From: Saccharospirillum sp.
GTDB lineage: Bacteria; Pseudomonadota; Gammaproteobacteria; Pseudomonadales; Natronospirillaceae
Direction: 5' to 3'
DNA: 64,000 nucleotides
NCBI GenBank assembly: GCA_022565595.1
Contig: JAIUML010000005.1
Location: 62,001-126,000 of the forward strand
The position numbers and the translations under genes were made by a program. Numbering within the stretch: position 1 is the stretch's first letter; each line of letters opens with the position of its first letter. The notes beneath the pieces are model-generated. The model searched no databases. It had not been told where the DNA came from and was given only the letters and a program-made list of their open reading frames with translations. Positions 48,810-57,377 of this stretch are shown here, in pieces.

Positions 48810-49019
48810 TCAATTACAACCACAACCACCGCCAGCAGCGGCAGTACCACCAAAAGAGGCTTCTTTTGAAAAGTAGACATGATCGTTCAAAGTCGATTCG
48901 AGCCGGTCCGGAGACCAACTCATGTCATCTCGTGCCAGAGTGCCCCTTTGCCAGGGGCTGACGGTTGAACATCCCGTCAGAAAAGCCACTAACACCAGTA
49001 CCGCAACAACGGATTTCAC
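48810..49019 (-). CDS. DUF4266-type small lipoprotein with C-terminal GGGCGCN
   Basis: The 69-residue product starts at GTG 49019, with GGAG 9 bases upstream. Its lipoprotein signal is AVLVLVAFLTGCS (lipobox LTGC). The mature part is short: SPWQRGTLARDDMSW, an H-x-YFSKEASFGG segment, then AAAGGGCGCN at the very end. The PW-RG-LA, SKE and terminal Gly-rich Cys-Gly-Cys-Asn features match DUF4266 proteins, which I recall next to DUF3570 and ApbE-like genes. A CxC tail on a membrane-tethered peptide could bind metal, form a disulfide served by DsbD, or be a modification site. None of these is shown. Confidence 0.85.
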   Translation of the reverse strand: MKSVVAVLVLVAFLTGCSTVSPWQRGTLARDDMSWSPDRLESTLNDHVYFSKEASFGGTAAAGGGCGCN

Positions 49020-49031
49020 GTTTGTATTCTC

Positions 49032-50678
49032 CTAACCGAAAACCGGCAGCTGTTCGATGTCGATGGGAAATTGCTGAGCAAAGGGATGCTGATCGATGCC
49101 GGCAATCACGCGCATGTGTTTGTGCAAATGGGCAGCAGTGATTCGAGTACTACCCGTAGTATTGGGAGGTACGGGCGTCATCTGGTTGCCACTGATGGTC
49201 ACATTCATCGGCCCCACCAGCGGGTCGGTCGCGTTCAACACCGTACCGCCAGCCACATCTTTGCCCAGGGCGATGTAGCTGCCCACCGCCCAATGGTCCT
49301 TGCCGTTGCCGGAATTGTACCAGGGCGTGCGGCCGAAGTCAGATGCCAGCACGATGGTGGTATCCTGTTCGATGTTATACACCTCCAGAGCCTCCCAAAG
49401 GTAGTGCAAATCGACCAGCACATCGCGAATCCGATTAAAATGCTGTGCATCATGGTTGTTGTGCGTATCAAAACCGCCGAAACCAATCTGCATGGAAGAT
49501 GCCATGCCCGCATTCATCGAGGCCGCACCAATACGCATCTGTCTCTGCCTATTGTTGCGGGCCTTGTCTCTGAGCGCAATATGGGCGGGATCGGACGGGT
49601 TGGCCAACTCGGATGCGACACCTGAAAATGCTACCCCTTCATCGCGCACCATATAAAGTTGGCTTTGCAAACGGTGGCGTCTTGGCAATGTTTCTTTTTG
49701 ATCCAGCAAGGCGCGACGCTGCTCCTTGGCCTGATCCACCAGGGATTTCATGCCGCCAGGAAGGTAATTACCCTCAGGCTCGGACAAGGTATTGAATACG
49801 GTCACGTCACCGGCGCTGGAGCGCGGCACCAGACCGGCGGTTTCGTTGTTGCCGCCGCCGTTGGTTATGAACGCCAATGGACGATCGGCCCCCTGAACGG
49901 CTGCATAGAGTGCGCTGAAATCGGGAAAGGCCGTATCCATACTGCCGGTATTCGAAAAACGAGTACCGGTATCGTGGCCATTGGTGCGGTTATCAATACC
50001 GTTCATTACGCGAATCTTGTCTGCGTAGAGGCAGCAGAACGCGTCATAGACAAAGAGGTTCGGATTGAGCCGTGAGCCGTTGGCGAAGGTAACACCTGAG
50101 ACCTCACTGGCCAGCGCATCAAAGTCGATGGTATTGATTGATCCTTCCAGAATGCCTTTGGCATTGGCGACAATGTTACCGGCCTGGCCGGATTTCGCTG
50201 CTGCCCAATCGAAACCGGGCGCTTGCTCAAGGGTCAACACCACATTGTCCCCTTCCCCACTGCGTGTGCCGGCCAACATACGCTGAATGTGGTCGATTCG
50301 AATCGCCGTGTTCGCCGCCGGGCTTCCGGCTTCGTCGACATCATTCAGGTTGTAGGTTCCGAGATAGGGGGCATATTTCATTTGATCATCGACACTGCTG
50401 CTCAATGATATATCCCGTACCCGACGAATGGCGTTGCCACAAAAGCGATTCACTGGCGAGCCGCCGTTACGAGCACCACTGTCAACGTCACCGCGTAGAA
50501 TATTGCCTTTGGGATCACAGAACGACGTAGGATCCCAACCGCCACCCAGGTGGAGCAGCACAAAGTAGCGCCCTACCGGAGTCAGGCTGGAAGCGTGCGC
50601 TTTACCCGCCATAAAGGTCGGAACACTGGCGGCCATTCCGGTCGCACTCAGTACTTTCAGAAAATCACGACGTTTCAT
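49032..50678 (-). CDS. DUF1501 family Tat-exported protein
   Basis: The 548-residue product starts with a twin-arginine signal (KRRDFLKVLSATGMA, then AGKAHASS), so it is exported folded, usually a sign of a bound cofactor or metal. The body has YFVLLHLGGGWDPTSFCDP, NAGMASSMQIGFGGFDTHNNHD and TTIVLASDFGRTPWYNSGNGKDHWAVGSY, typical of DUF1501 proteins, which have a sulfatase/alkaline-phosphatase-like fold. ATG 50678 has GAGGAGG upstream. It lies 11 bases after the cytochrome gene and 12 before the small lipoprotein gene. DUF1501 genes commonly pair with cytochrome-domain proteins such as the one here; the function is not known. Confidence 0.88.
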   Translation of the reverse strand: MKRRDFLKVLSATGMAASVPTFMAGKAHASSLTPVGRYFVLLHLGGGWDPTSFCDPKGNILRGDVDSGARNGGSPVNRFCGNAIRRVRDISLSSSVDDQMKYAPYLGTYNLNDVDEAGSPAANTAIRIDHIQRMLAGTRSGEGDNVVLTLEQAPGFDWAAAKSGQAGNIVANAKGILEGSINTIDFDALASEVSGVTFANGSRLNPNLFVYDAFCCLYADKIRVMNGIDNRTNGHDTGTRFSNTGSMDTAFPDFSALYAAVQGADRPLAFITNGGGNNETAGLVPRSSAGDVTVFNTLSEPEGNYLPGGMKSLVDQAKEQRRALLDQKETLPRRHRLQSQLYMVRDEGVAFSGVASELANPSDPAHIALRDKARNNRQRQMRIGAASMNAGMASSMQIGFGGFDTHNNHDAQHFNRIRDVLVDLHYLWEALEVYNIEQDTTIVLASDFGRTPWYNSGNGKDHWAVGSYIALGKDVAGGTVLNATDPLVGPMNVTISGNQMTPVPPNTTGSTRITAAHLHKHMRVIAGIDQHPFAQQFPIDIEQLPVFG

Positions 50679-50689
50679 TGCTGGCCTCC

Positions 50690-53152
50690 TCATCCGTAAA
50701 TAAAGCGATAGTCGTTAAGCATATACACCAACACCGCAAACCAGGCATGCTCTGCCCCCTGCAAGTTGGAGCAACCGGATGGTAGATCCTGCTCGATGAC
50801 GCCACTGAACAGCTGGAAAGCGATATTGACTTCATCACTGTCCAGAGCAACCTCTTCATGCAGAACCGCCAGGTAGAGCTGAGCGATGGTTCGGCGGATA
50901 GCCAAAGTTTCTGCTCGGCGATTAATGCCATCAGGATGACGCATGTCCGTGCCTGGCTCTACCAACTTGAACAAAGCACGCTCTGCTCTGGGCATGCTGA
51001 ACTCGTTGCGCACAATATCGCAGGATTCTTCAACAGCCATGGCCTCGGCCAGCGTCGCAATGATGCCGCTGGCTGAATCCGCATCTTCGAAGACTTCCCT
51101 GGAATCCTTGCCACCCATATAACGACGGTCGGTCAGGCGACGCAAGTTAAGGCTGTTGTTGTTCGAACCGCCTCGCGCACTGTTGCTGTTCACACCCCAG
51201 CCACCTGAATTCAACATACGCAAACGCTGGTTCAGTAAATGAGGTTGCAATAAGCGGCTGGAACCCAGCGATTCATAATCCCGGCTCAAGCCACTCTGAA
51301 AAACACCGCTTGCACGGAAGTAACCACTCTTGGTGACAGCGTAGACCAGTGCTTTGACATCGTAATTGGCAGCAGCGAACTCAGAAGCGGCGTTGGTAAT
51401 CAGACGTTTCTGTTGGGCATAAGCGCTCTTGTAGGCTTCTGGCGAATCCGGATTGGGGGAACCCAGAATGACTTGCCCAGTCAGCCCGGCCACGACAATC
51501 TGGGCGATGCCTTTGGCGTAGGCAGAATCCTGAGCGATTTGCTCACCAATCCACTGTATCTCACGGCCGCTGTAGTTGTTGCTGGAGCCGAACTCGTTCA
51601 ACTGAGCGTTGGCTTGCGCCCAACCGATGTTGACGCCGGGTGTTAGCGGCCGTTGGCCGGTAATTTGCTCCAGCTCAGACTCAGTCTGGTAGACGCCATC
51701 GAGACGGAAGTGCCGGAATGCTTCAGCGACAGGGTCCAGAATTTTGTGGCAAACAGTACAGTCTTCGTTGGTCTTGGTCGGGTCGACATCGCCAACGGAC
51801 ATGTTGTTGGCCTCATCCAGCTCCAGAGCAGCAATATCCCGGTTGCCTTCAATGGCCAACAGATCACGACCAGAGAACAACCAGTACACCATGCGTGCAC
51901 GGTGGCGATGGCGGTTGGTGTCCATGGCCGTAAATTTGTTCAGAAACACCAGGTCGGTCAATACACCCGAGTGAGGCACACCGGCCATTTTCGGGTTACC
52001 GGTAGTGTCGGTATAGAACAACTGAGCGGGCCGAATATCGCGCGGATCGTAAGGGAAGGCCTCCATCACATACTGAGTCGTTAAACCACCGTTGACTCGT
52101 ATGGAATTGCCATTGGTGTCCCGACCCTTCAAATCGACCACGTCGAAGTACTGGTTCATGTCGTCCACATTGCGCCAGGTCTGCCATTGAGGCGCTCCGG
52201 CAGAGGGCAGGGCGCCGTTGGCAACAGAGCCATCCGGGTCGACAAGACGCACGTTAGACGTTTCGGTGTCACCCCCCAGGGCATGCCAGGAGAAGGGGTT
52301 CACAACAGTGTACTTCCCTGAAACCAGCTCACGAAAATCACGGTCGTTACGTGCCAGATATTCAACAAAGAGCAAGGGCGTACGAGCCATCGCCTCGTTG
52401 GAGAAATGGTTCAGGTAGTTGGCATTCAAATCAAAATTGGGGCCACCATCTGGTCTCAACACTCGATCCGACCAATCCAGATGCCGGAAAATTCGAGTGT
52501 TGTTATTATTGGAAATCAGGTTTCTGTTGTAGACATCGGTAATACGGCCACCATTGACCGGTCGGTAGGCATCGGTCAGGAAGGAGTCATTGAACACATC
52601 CTTGAGTCGCTCATAGAAGTAATCTTCACTCATGAAGCCGTAAACGACTTCTCGCTCACCCTGAATACTGGTGGTAAAACGACTGACTTCGTCTTCGGTA
52701 GGCAAGCGGCCCGCCAGATCGAACGCCAGCTTGTAGACGGCCTCATTGGGTGTCAGGGTCGCCACACCCGGTATGGCGCGTTGAACAGAGCCTGCGGTGG
52801 AACCGTTGAATGCCTGATGGACATACTCAGCCACGTTCCGAGCGTCGCTGCCCCTTAATGGGTTTCCGGCACTGGGCATGTCGCGTTCGATCTTGGCGAT
52901 CAAGGATTCGACACTGGTACAGGTTGGACAAGCCACCAGAGGCCCACCGGAGCCACCAGCACCACTGGCGCCATGGCAGGACGCACACTGAGCCTTATAG
53001 ATAGATTGACCGGCTTCATTCAGCGAACGAGCCGCACTATCGTCGCCATCGAAACTCTGGGAACAGGCTGACAGTAGTACTACCAGGCAAGCCAACAGGA
53101 GTTGACCACGCAGATTTCGAACAGAGTGCACAAACTCAAGGAAAGAGCGCAT
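50690..53152 (-). CDS. Large cytochrome c-type lipoprotein with two heme-binding motifs (DUF1592/DUF1588-like)
   Basis: The 820-residue product has a lipoprotein signal with lipidated Cys30 (ACLVVLLSACS). An N-terminal cytochrome c segment carries a heme motif at residues 56-60 (CASCHG). A second motif, NEDCTVCHKILDPVAEAF, lies in the middle, preceded by HSGVLTDLVFLNKFTAMDTNRHRHRARMVYW. The arrangement resembles DUF1592/DUF1588 proteins known mainly from planctomycetes. An Asn/Ser-rich stretch (NSNSARGGSNNNSLNLRR) precedes the C-terminal domain. ATG 53152 has GGAG 8 bases upstream. It is the first gene of the operon, and a Fur-like palindrome lies about 135 bases upstream. A role in envelope electron transfer is likely; the donor and acceptor are unknown. 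Confidence 0.85.
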   Translation of the reverse strand: MRSFLEFVHSVRNLRGQLLLACLVVLLSACSQSFDGDDSAARSLNEAGQSIYKAQCASCHGASGAGGSGGPLVACPTCTSVESLIAKIERDMPSAGNPLRGSDARNVAEYVHQAFNGSTAGSVQRAIPGVATLTPNEAVYKLAFDLAGRLPTEDEVSRFTTSIQGEREVVYGFMSEDYFYERLKDVFNDSFLTDAYRPVNGGRITDVYNRNLISNNNNTRIFRHLDWSDRVLRPDGGPNFDLNANYLNHFSNEAMARTPLLFVEYLARNDRDFRELVSGKYTVVNPFSWHALGGDTETSNVRLVDPDGSVANGALPSAGAPQWQTWRNVDDMNQYFDVVDLKGRDTNGNSIRVNGGLTTQYVMEAFPYDPRDIRPAQLFYTDTTGNPKMAGVPHSGVLTDLVFLNKFTAMDTNRHRHRARMVYWLFSGRDLLAIEGNRDIAALELDEANNMSVGDVDPTKTNEDCTVCHKILDPVAEAFRHFRLDGVYQTESELEQITGQRPLTPGVNIGWAQANAQLNEFGSSNNYSGREIQWIGEQIAQDSAYAKGIAQIVVAGLTGQVILGSPNPDSPEAYKSAYAQQKRLITNAASEFAAANYDVKALVYAVTKSGYFRASGVFQSGLSRDYESLGSSRLLQPHLLNQRLRMLNSGGWGVNSNSARGGSNNNSLNLRRLTDRRYMGGKDSREVFEDADSASGIIATLAEAMAVEESCDIVRNEFSMPRAERALFKLVEPGTDMRHPDGINRRAETLAIRRTIAQLYLAVLHEEVALDSDEVNIAFQLFSGVIEQDLPSGCSNLQGAEHAWFAVLVYMLNDYRFIYG

Positions 53153-53287
53153 TGTTTTTCTCCGATGACGCAATTCATATCCATTTCAACGCCGTGAACA
53201 TAACAGCCTTCTTGACACAAAAAACGGAACCAGATCACACATTATTTACAAAGTGGTAGAGCTGTGACCAACTTCACATTAATATTC

Positions 53288-53302
53288 TGAGACTCATTCT
53301 CA
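53288..53302. promoter_or_regulatory. Fur-box-like palindrome upstream of the cytochrome operon
   Basis: TGAGACTCATTCTCA agrees with 11 of 14 defined positions of the 7-1-7 Fur consensus TGATAATNATTATCA. It differs at one base from TGAGAATCATTCTCA, a form often seen in pseudomonads. Its outer arms TGAGA/TCTCA pair perfectly. It lies 136 bases before the cytochrome start and about 65 bases upstream of the desaturase promoter, so the minus-strand operon is the better target. I could not define the minus-strand -35/-10 elements. Confidence 0.5.
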
Positions 53303-53366
53303 TCATGGCCCTGAAAGGTCAGTTTACGACGATCTATTCCCCTCCCTCCCCGAACCATCCTTGCCA

Positions 53367-53395
53367 TTGGCAGCTCGACTCGCCTTGCTTATACT
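53367..53395 (+). promoter_or_regulatory. Sigma-70 promoter of the desaturase gene
   Basis: TTGGCA (53367-53372), a 17-base spacer and TATACT (53390-53395) form a good sigma-70 promoter, with AGGAAC between it and the ATG at 53423. Confidence 0.7.
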
Positions 53396-53422
53396 GAGAC
53401 TTCATTTCAACAGGAACACATA

Positions 53423-54616
53423 ATGACCCTGGCATCTGGCCTTTTGCAGTGGCACTGGTGGCAACCTCTGTTGTACACCCTGATTTTGACTCATTTCACC
53501 ATTGTTTCCGTCACCGTTTATCTGCATCGGCACAGTGCCCATAGAGCGCTCGACCTGCACCCTGCCGTTGCCCATCTTTTCCGCTTCTGGCTCTGGCTGA
53601 CAACCTCCATCAAGACCAAAGAATGGACCGCCATACATCGCCGGCACCATGCCAAGTGCGAAACAGTCGCCGACCCACATAGCCCCCAGGTTCTGGGTCT
53701 GCGCAAGGTGTTGCTGGAAGGTTCCGAACTCTACAAGGAAGCCGCTGACGCCGACACCTTGAAACGATTCGGCAATGGCACACCCGACGATTGGCTCGAA
53801 CGCAATCTCTATAGCCATCGCTTCGGCAACTTCTCCGGTATCGCTTTAATGGCATTGATCAACATTGCCCTGTTTGGCCCGATCGGCATAACCATTTGGG
53901 CAATACAGATGCTGTGGATTCCTTTCTGGGCCGCTGGCATCATAAATGGCCTCGCCCATTACTGGGGTTATCGCAACTTCGAAAGCCCGGATGCGGCTCG
54001 CAATATCAGCCCGTTGGGCATCATCATCGGTGGCGAAGAGCTGCACAATAACCACCACACCTACCCCAACTCCGCCAAACTGTCTTCGCGCTGGTACGAG
54101 TTCGACCTGGGCTGGGCCTACATTCAGTTGTTCAAAGCACTTGGCCTTGCCAGCAACATCCGGCGCGGCCCTGTGGTTTACCGTCAAGCGGACAAATGCC
54201 TGATTGACGCCGATACTGCCCTGGCGGCTGCGAACGATCGGTTTCGCATCATGGCGCAGTTCAAGCGGCAGGTTCTGTCCGTGCATTTGCGTCAGGATCA
54301 TCGTATTCGCGCCAGCGCTGGCAGGCATTACCGGCGTCTGAATCAATGGCTGACGCAAGGCCAGGAACAATGGGATGAAGCGCGCCAGGAGTGGATGCAG
54401 GAATTCTTCTCCAAGCATCCAGAGTTGCATACGCTCTACCATCTTAAAGAAGAGCTTGATCAATTATGGACCTTGCGCACTCGCTCAAAAGATGAACTGG
54501 TCGAAGCGTTCAAAGCCTGGTGCGATAAAGCCGAAAACGCAGGTATGCAAACCCTGGCAGATTTCAGCGCCATGCTGAAACAGTACAGCTTGCAACCCGT
54601 TCCTGTTCGTTCCTGA
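53423..54616 (+). CDS. Acyl-CoA/phospholipid delta-9 fatty acid desaturase (DesA-like)
   Basis: This membrane di-iron enzyme introduces a double bond into acyl chains using oxygen. The 397-residue product has the three His boxes: HRHSAH (35-40), HRRHH (72-76) and HNNHH (208-212). Two hydrophobic hairpin regions lie between them. A long C-terminal extension rich in Arg/Gln/Glu is predicted to be cytoplasmic. The His box spacing matches Pseudomonas DesA/DesB and stearoyl-CoA desaturases. Di-iron content could tie it to iron supply, given the Fur-like box in the shared upstream region, but that is inference. The next small gene overlaps its stop codon. Confidence 0.92.
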   Translation: MTLASGLLQWHWWQPLLYTLILTHFTIVSVTVYLHRHSAHRALDLHPAVAHLFRFWLWLTTSIKTKEWTAIHRRHHAKCETVADPHSPQVLGLRKVLLEGSELYKEAADADTLKRFGNGTPDDWLERNLYSHRFGNFSGIALMALINIALFGPIGITIWAIQMLWIPFWAAGIINGLAHYWGYRNFESPDAARNISPLGIIIGGEELHNNHHTYPNSAKLSSRWYEFDLGWAYIQLFKALGLASNIRRGPVVYRQADKCLIDADTALAAANDRFRIMAQFKRQVLSVHLRQDHRIRASAGRHYRRLNQWLTQGQEQWDEARQEWMQEFFSKHPELHTLYHLKEELDQLWTLRTRSKDELVEAFKAWCDKAENAGMQTLADFSAMLKQYSLQPVPVRS

Positions 54617-54948
54617 TGGCCGATACCAATACATTGTCCCATATGCTGGAGGGTCTGCGTCTCAGGCGCGAGACCATCCAGTACAAGGCCCTCGCAGAAG
54701 CGCTGGGCCTCTCACCTCCCGGTCAAATACAGCAAATCACCGCATTGCTGGAAGCCATTCAGGAAGACGATGCTTTGCTGAACCGTCCACAGCGTGCCGC
54801 CCTGGTCATTCAGCGAGGAAAAGAGCCGGTACCCCGCCCCGGTTTTTTCCAGAAATTGAAAAGCCTGGGGGTCTACCAGGGGCCTGACAAGGGGCCTGAA
54901 GCGGAGATGTGGCACCAGCATGAACTGGAACGACTCTTTGAGGTATGA
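54616..54948 (+). CDS. Hypothetical small cytoplasmic protein, possible winged helix
   Basis: The ATG overlaps the desaturase stop (TGATG), so the two are probably translated together. The 110-residue product has LRLRRETIQYKALAEALGLSPPGQIQQITALLEAIQEDDAL, which reads like a small helix-turn-helix, followed by RAALVIQRGKEPVPRPGFFQKLKSLGVY. Similar short proteins are common in Proteobacteria without known function. It could regulate or assist the desaturase; there is no direct evidence. Confidence 0.65.
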   Translation: MADTNTLSHMLEGLRLRRETIQYKALAEALGLSPPGQIQQITALLEAIQEDDALLNRPQRAALVIQRGKEPVPRPGFFQKLKSLGVYQGPDKGPEAEMWHQHELERLFEV

Positions 54949-55032
54949 GGTCGATTGCAAATCGCCCCTCAAGTACGCACCATCTTCTCCTGAATTTGAA
55001 CCGATCAATCGAACTTCAAACAAAGGTATGTC

Positions 55033-55377
55033 ATGACCAACATCCTCTATCACAACCCGCGCTGCTCCAAGTCTCGTGAAGCCAAGGCATTGCTCGACGA
55101 AAAAGGGGTGGATTACCAGACTCGCCTCTATTTGCAGGAACCACTGAGTCAAGACGAATTGGCTCAATTGATCACGCGCCTCAAGGAACCGCTAAACGCT
55201 CTGGTTCGTTCCAAAGAGGCCGAGTACAAGGCTGCTGGGTTGAACAAGGACAGTGACCAGGCTGTGATCATTGCCGCCCTGGTTGAGTATCCGAAACTTC
55301 TGGAACGCCCCATCCTGGCGACGAAGAAAGGGGTTCGCATCGGACGCCCTCCTGAACGAATCCTGGAGATTCTCTGA
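55033..55377 (+). CDS. ArsC/YfgD-family arsenate reductase-like protein
   Basis: The 114-residue product has the thioredoxin-like ArsC fold with the catalytic Cys in ILYHNPRCSKSREAKALL and the arginine patch EYPKLLERPILATKKGVRIGRPPERI. The context arsC-like, wrbA, DUF2069 is the same as in Pseudomonas and is not an arsenic operon, so true arsenate reduction is uncertain (YfgD-like proteins are often housekeeping). The stop lies 2 bases before the wrbA GTG. Confidence 0.88.
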   Translation: MTNILYHNPRCSKSREAKALLDEKGVDYQTRLYLQEPLSQDELAQLITRLKEPLNALVRSKEAEYKAAGLNKDSDQAVIIAALVEYPKLLERPILATKKGVRIGRPPERILEIL

Positions 55378-55379
55378 CC

Positions 55380-55973
55380 GTGCCTTATGTGCTGATTCTC
55401 TACTACAGCCGTTATGGCAGTGTTGCCGCATTGGCCCGAGCCATGGCTGAAGGCGTCGATAGTGTGGCGGGCATTGAAGCTCGTATTCGCACCGTGCCTG
55501 CTGTGCGCGCCGATACAGAGCCGGCAATAGACAGCATTCCGGCAGAAGGACCGCTCCATTGCAGCCTGGACGACCTCGCCCACTGCTCCGGCTTGTTGTT
55601 GGGCTCACCCGGCCGCTTTGGCAATATGGCCGCAGCGTTGAAGTATTTCCTTGAGCAAAGCAGCCCGTTGTGGGTGTCCGGAAAGCTGGTTGGCAAACCG
55701 GCGGGCGTTTTTACCAGTACCTCAACCCCTCATGGTGGCCAGGAGAGCACTCAATTGTCCATGATGATACCTTTGCTGCATCAGGGCATGCTGGTGTCGG
55801 GCATACCCTTCACAGAAGCGGGCCTGCACGAGAACTCAAGAGGTGGCACACCCTATGGCGCTTCCAGCGTCGCTGGTGCGGGCCATCAGCCGCCTGATGA
55901 ACCCAGCCTGTTGTTGGCGAGGCGCCAGGGCCAGAGGCTGGCACAGCTTGCGAGGAAGTTACAGAATGACTGA
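55380..55973 (+). CDS. wrbA: NAD(P)H:quinone oxidoreductase, WrbA family
   Basis: WrbA is a flavodoxin-like FMN enzyme that reduces quinones by two electrons. The 197-residue product has the FMN phosphate loop LILYYSRYGSVAALARAMAEG, GLLLGSPGRFGNMAAALKYFLEQ, VFTSTSTPHGGQESTQLSM and GGTPYGASSVAGA. The start codon is GTG 55380. Its last codons overlap the start of the DUF2069 gene. Confidence 0.93.
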   Translation: MPYVLILYYSRYGSVAALARAMAEGVDSVAGIEARIRTVPAVRADTEPAIDSIPAEGPLHCSLDDLAHCSGLLLGSPGRFGNMAAALKYFLEQSSPLWVSGKLVGKPAGVFTSTSTPHGGQESTQLSMMIPLLHQGMLVSGIPFTEAGLHENSRGGTPYGASSVAGAGHQPPDEPSLLLARRQGQRLAQLARKLQND

Positions 55974-56388
55974 TCCAACGCCTGCTCCCTCAATGTCTGT
56001 GAACCGGAAGTTGAAGACCCACTACAGCCTCCTGGTAGTTGCACTGCTTGGTGGTGCCTTTCTCTATGGGCCTCATCAGTCGGCCATGCCATTGGGTCAA
56101 TGGGTGCTATCCTGCCTGGTGGTGGGTACCTTTACTGCCCTGCCATTGCTGGGTTTCGTTGCGGCGGCTTTCCGCCCGAACCCAGGACGAGTCAGTTGGT
56201 TGAGTTTTATACTGCTGGGCTATTTGATCTTCGGCATCGTGCTGGCATTCAGTCCACGCGGGCTTGTGCCAGGCGTGGCCATTTCAGCCGCCACCCTGAG
56301 CACCTTCGGTTACGCCGTCATCTGGCTTAGACCCTTCAAGAAAGCCGCCAAGGCCCGCCAAAAAGCCGAGGCGAGTCAGCAGCGCTGA
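55966..56388 (+). CDS. DUF2069 inner-membrane protein
   Basis: The 140-residue product from ATG 55966 (overlapping the wrbA stop) has four hydrophobic helices: YSLLVVALLGGAFLYG, WVLSCLVVGTFTALPLLGFVAAAF, WLSFILLGYLIFGIVLAF and AISAATLSTFGYAVIWLRPF. A basic tail follows. It matches DUF2069, a family that regularly follows wrbA in Pseudomonas-like genomes. The role is unknown. A longer frame from 55843 lies inside wrbA and is rejected. Confidence 0.85.
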   Translation: MTDPTPAPSMSVNRKLKTHYSLLVVALLGGAFLYGPHQSAMPLGQWVLSCLVVGTFTALPLLGFVAAAFRPNPGRVSWLSFILLGYLIFGIVLAFSPRGLVPGVAISAATLSTFGYAVIWLRPFKKAAKARQKAEASQQR

Positions 56389-56392
56389 TCGA

Positions 56393-57370
56393 TCAACCCG
56401 CAGCAAACACCTTGCTGCGCACCACCTTGCGATAGTCGCCCGGGGTCAGCGAGAGCTTCTGCCGAAAACAACGCCCGAAGTAGGCATGATTGTGAAACCC
56501 GCAGAGCTCGCCGACTTCCGCAACGGTCAGGTTGGTATCACGCAACAACTCACAGGCCCGTTCAAGGCGCAGCCGCAGCACATAGGCCATCGGGCTTTCA
56601 CTGGTTGCCTGACGAAAACGCCGACTGAAATTACGGGTCGATTGTTGCATCAGTTTAGCCATCTGCTCGAGGGTCACATCGGCACTCAGGTTCTGGCGCA
56701 CCCAGGATTGCACCATGCTGATTTCTTCGTCGTGATGCACGGCCCCACCAGGCTCGTAGTAGGGTGTGGAGAAAGTGCGTTTAAGTTCGTGCATGAACTG
56801 CCGCTCGACCAGCGCCAACGCTTCTTCACCAAAGGTCTGCTCGATCAGAAAAAGCACCAGATCCGTTTGAGCATTGATCGAACCGGCGCAGTAAAGCCCG
56901 TCCTGATGGGTCACGAAGTGGTGACCCTCAAAGGTCACCTTCGGAAAGCGACGCCGAAAACGCTCAAGATAATACCAGTGAGTCGTGGCGACTTTGCGAT
57001 CGAGCAGGCCGGACATGGCCAGATGCCCAACCCCCGTTCCAGTCGCAGCCAATCGCGCTCCGCGACGATATTGCTCGACCAGCCAACGCTGCAGGCTCTG
57101 GCTCTCTGCCAGAACCGGCCATGGTGTTCCCCACATGGGAGGAATGAATATCAGGTCCGGTTGCACCGCCTCGGCAAAGGTCGCGTCTGCGACCAGTTTC
57201 AGCCCGCCAGTCAATAGCTGCGGCCCCTCCTGTTCCGCCAGAATTTGCACCGACAGCGGCGTCTGATTGCGGCGACGCATCGAGTGTCGGCTCGCGGCAT
57301 AAAACATCTCAACCGGCAGCGTTATTCCGGTCAGCAAAGCCTGAGGGCAGGCAATAAAGGCGACATTCAC
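56393..57370 (-). CDS. GlxA-type AraC-family transcriptional regulator with DJ-1/PfpI domain
   Basis: The 325-residue product has an N-terminal DJ-1/PfpI-like domain (VAFIACPQALLTGITLPVEMFYAA; DLIFIPPMWG; AATGTGVGHLAMSGLLDRKVATTHWYY) and a C-terminal pair of AraC helix-turn-helix motifs (TLEQMAKLMQQSTRNFSRRFRQATSESPMAYVLRLRLERA; VAEVGELCGFHNHAYFGRCFRQKLSLTPGDYRK). The nucleophile cysteine of DJ-1 enzymes is replaced by Gly, which is usual for regulators of this class that bind small molecules. It is divergent from fabY, with two direct repeats in between, so autoregulation or control of fabY is plausible. It ends 4 bases from the DUF2069 stop. Confidence 0.9.
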   Translation of the reverse strand: MNVAFIACPQALLTGITLPVEMFYAASRHSMRRRNQTPLSVQILAEQEGPQLLTGGLKLVADATFAEAVQPDLIFIPPMWGTPWPVLAESQSLQRWLVEQYRRGARLAATGTGVGHLAMSGLLDRKVATTHWYYLERFRRRFPKVTFEGHHFVTHQDGLYCAGSINAQTDLVLFLIEQTFGEEALALVERQFMHELKRTFSTPYYEPGGAVHHDEEISMVQSWVRQNLSADVTLEQMAKLMQQSTRNFSRRFRQATSESPMAYVLRLRLERACELLRDTNLTVAEVGELCGFHNHAYFGRCFRQKLSLTPGDYRKVVRSKVFAAG

Positions 57371-57377
57371 AATATAA

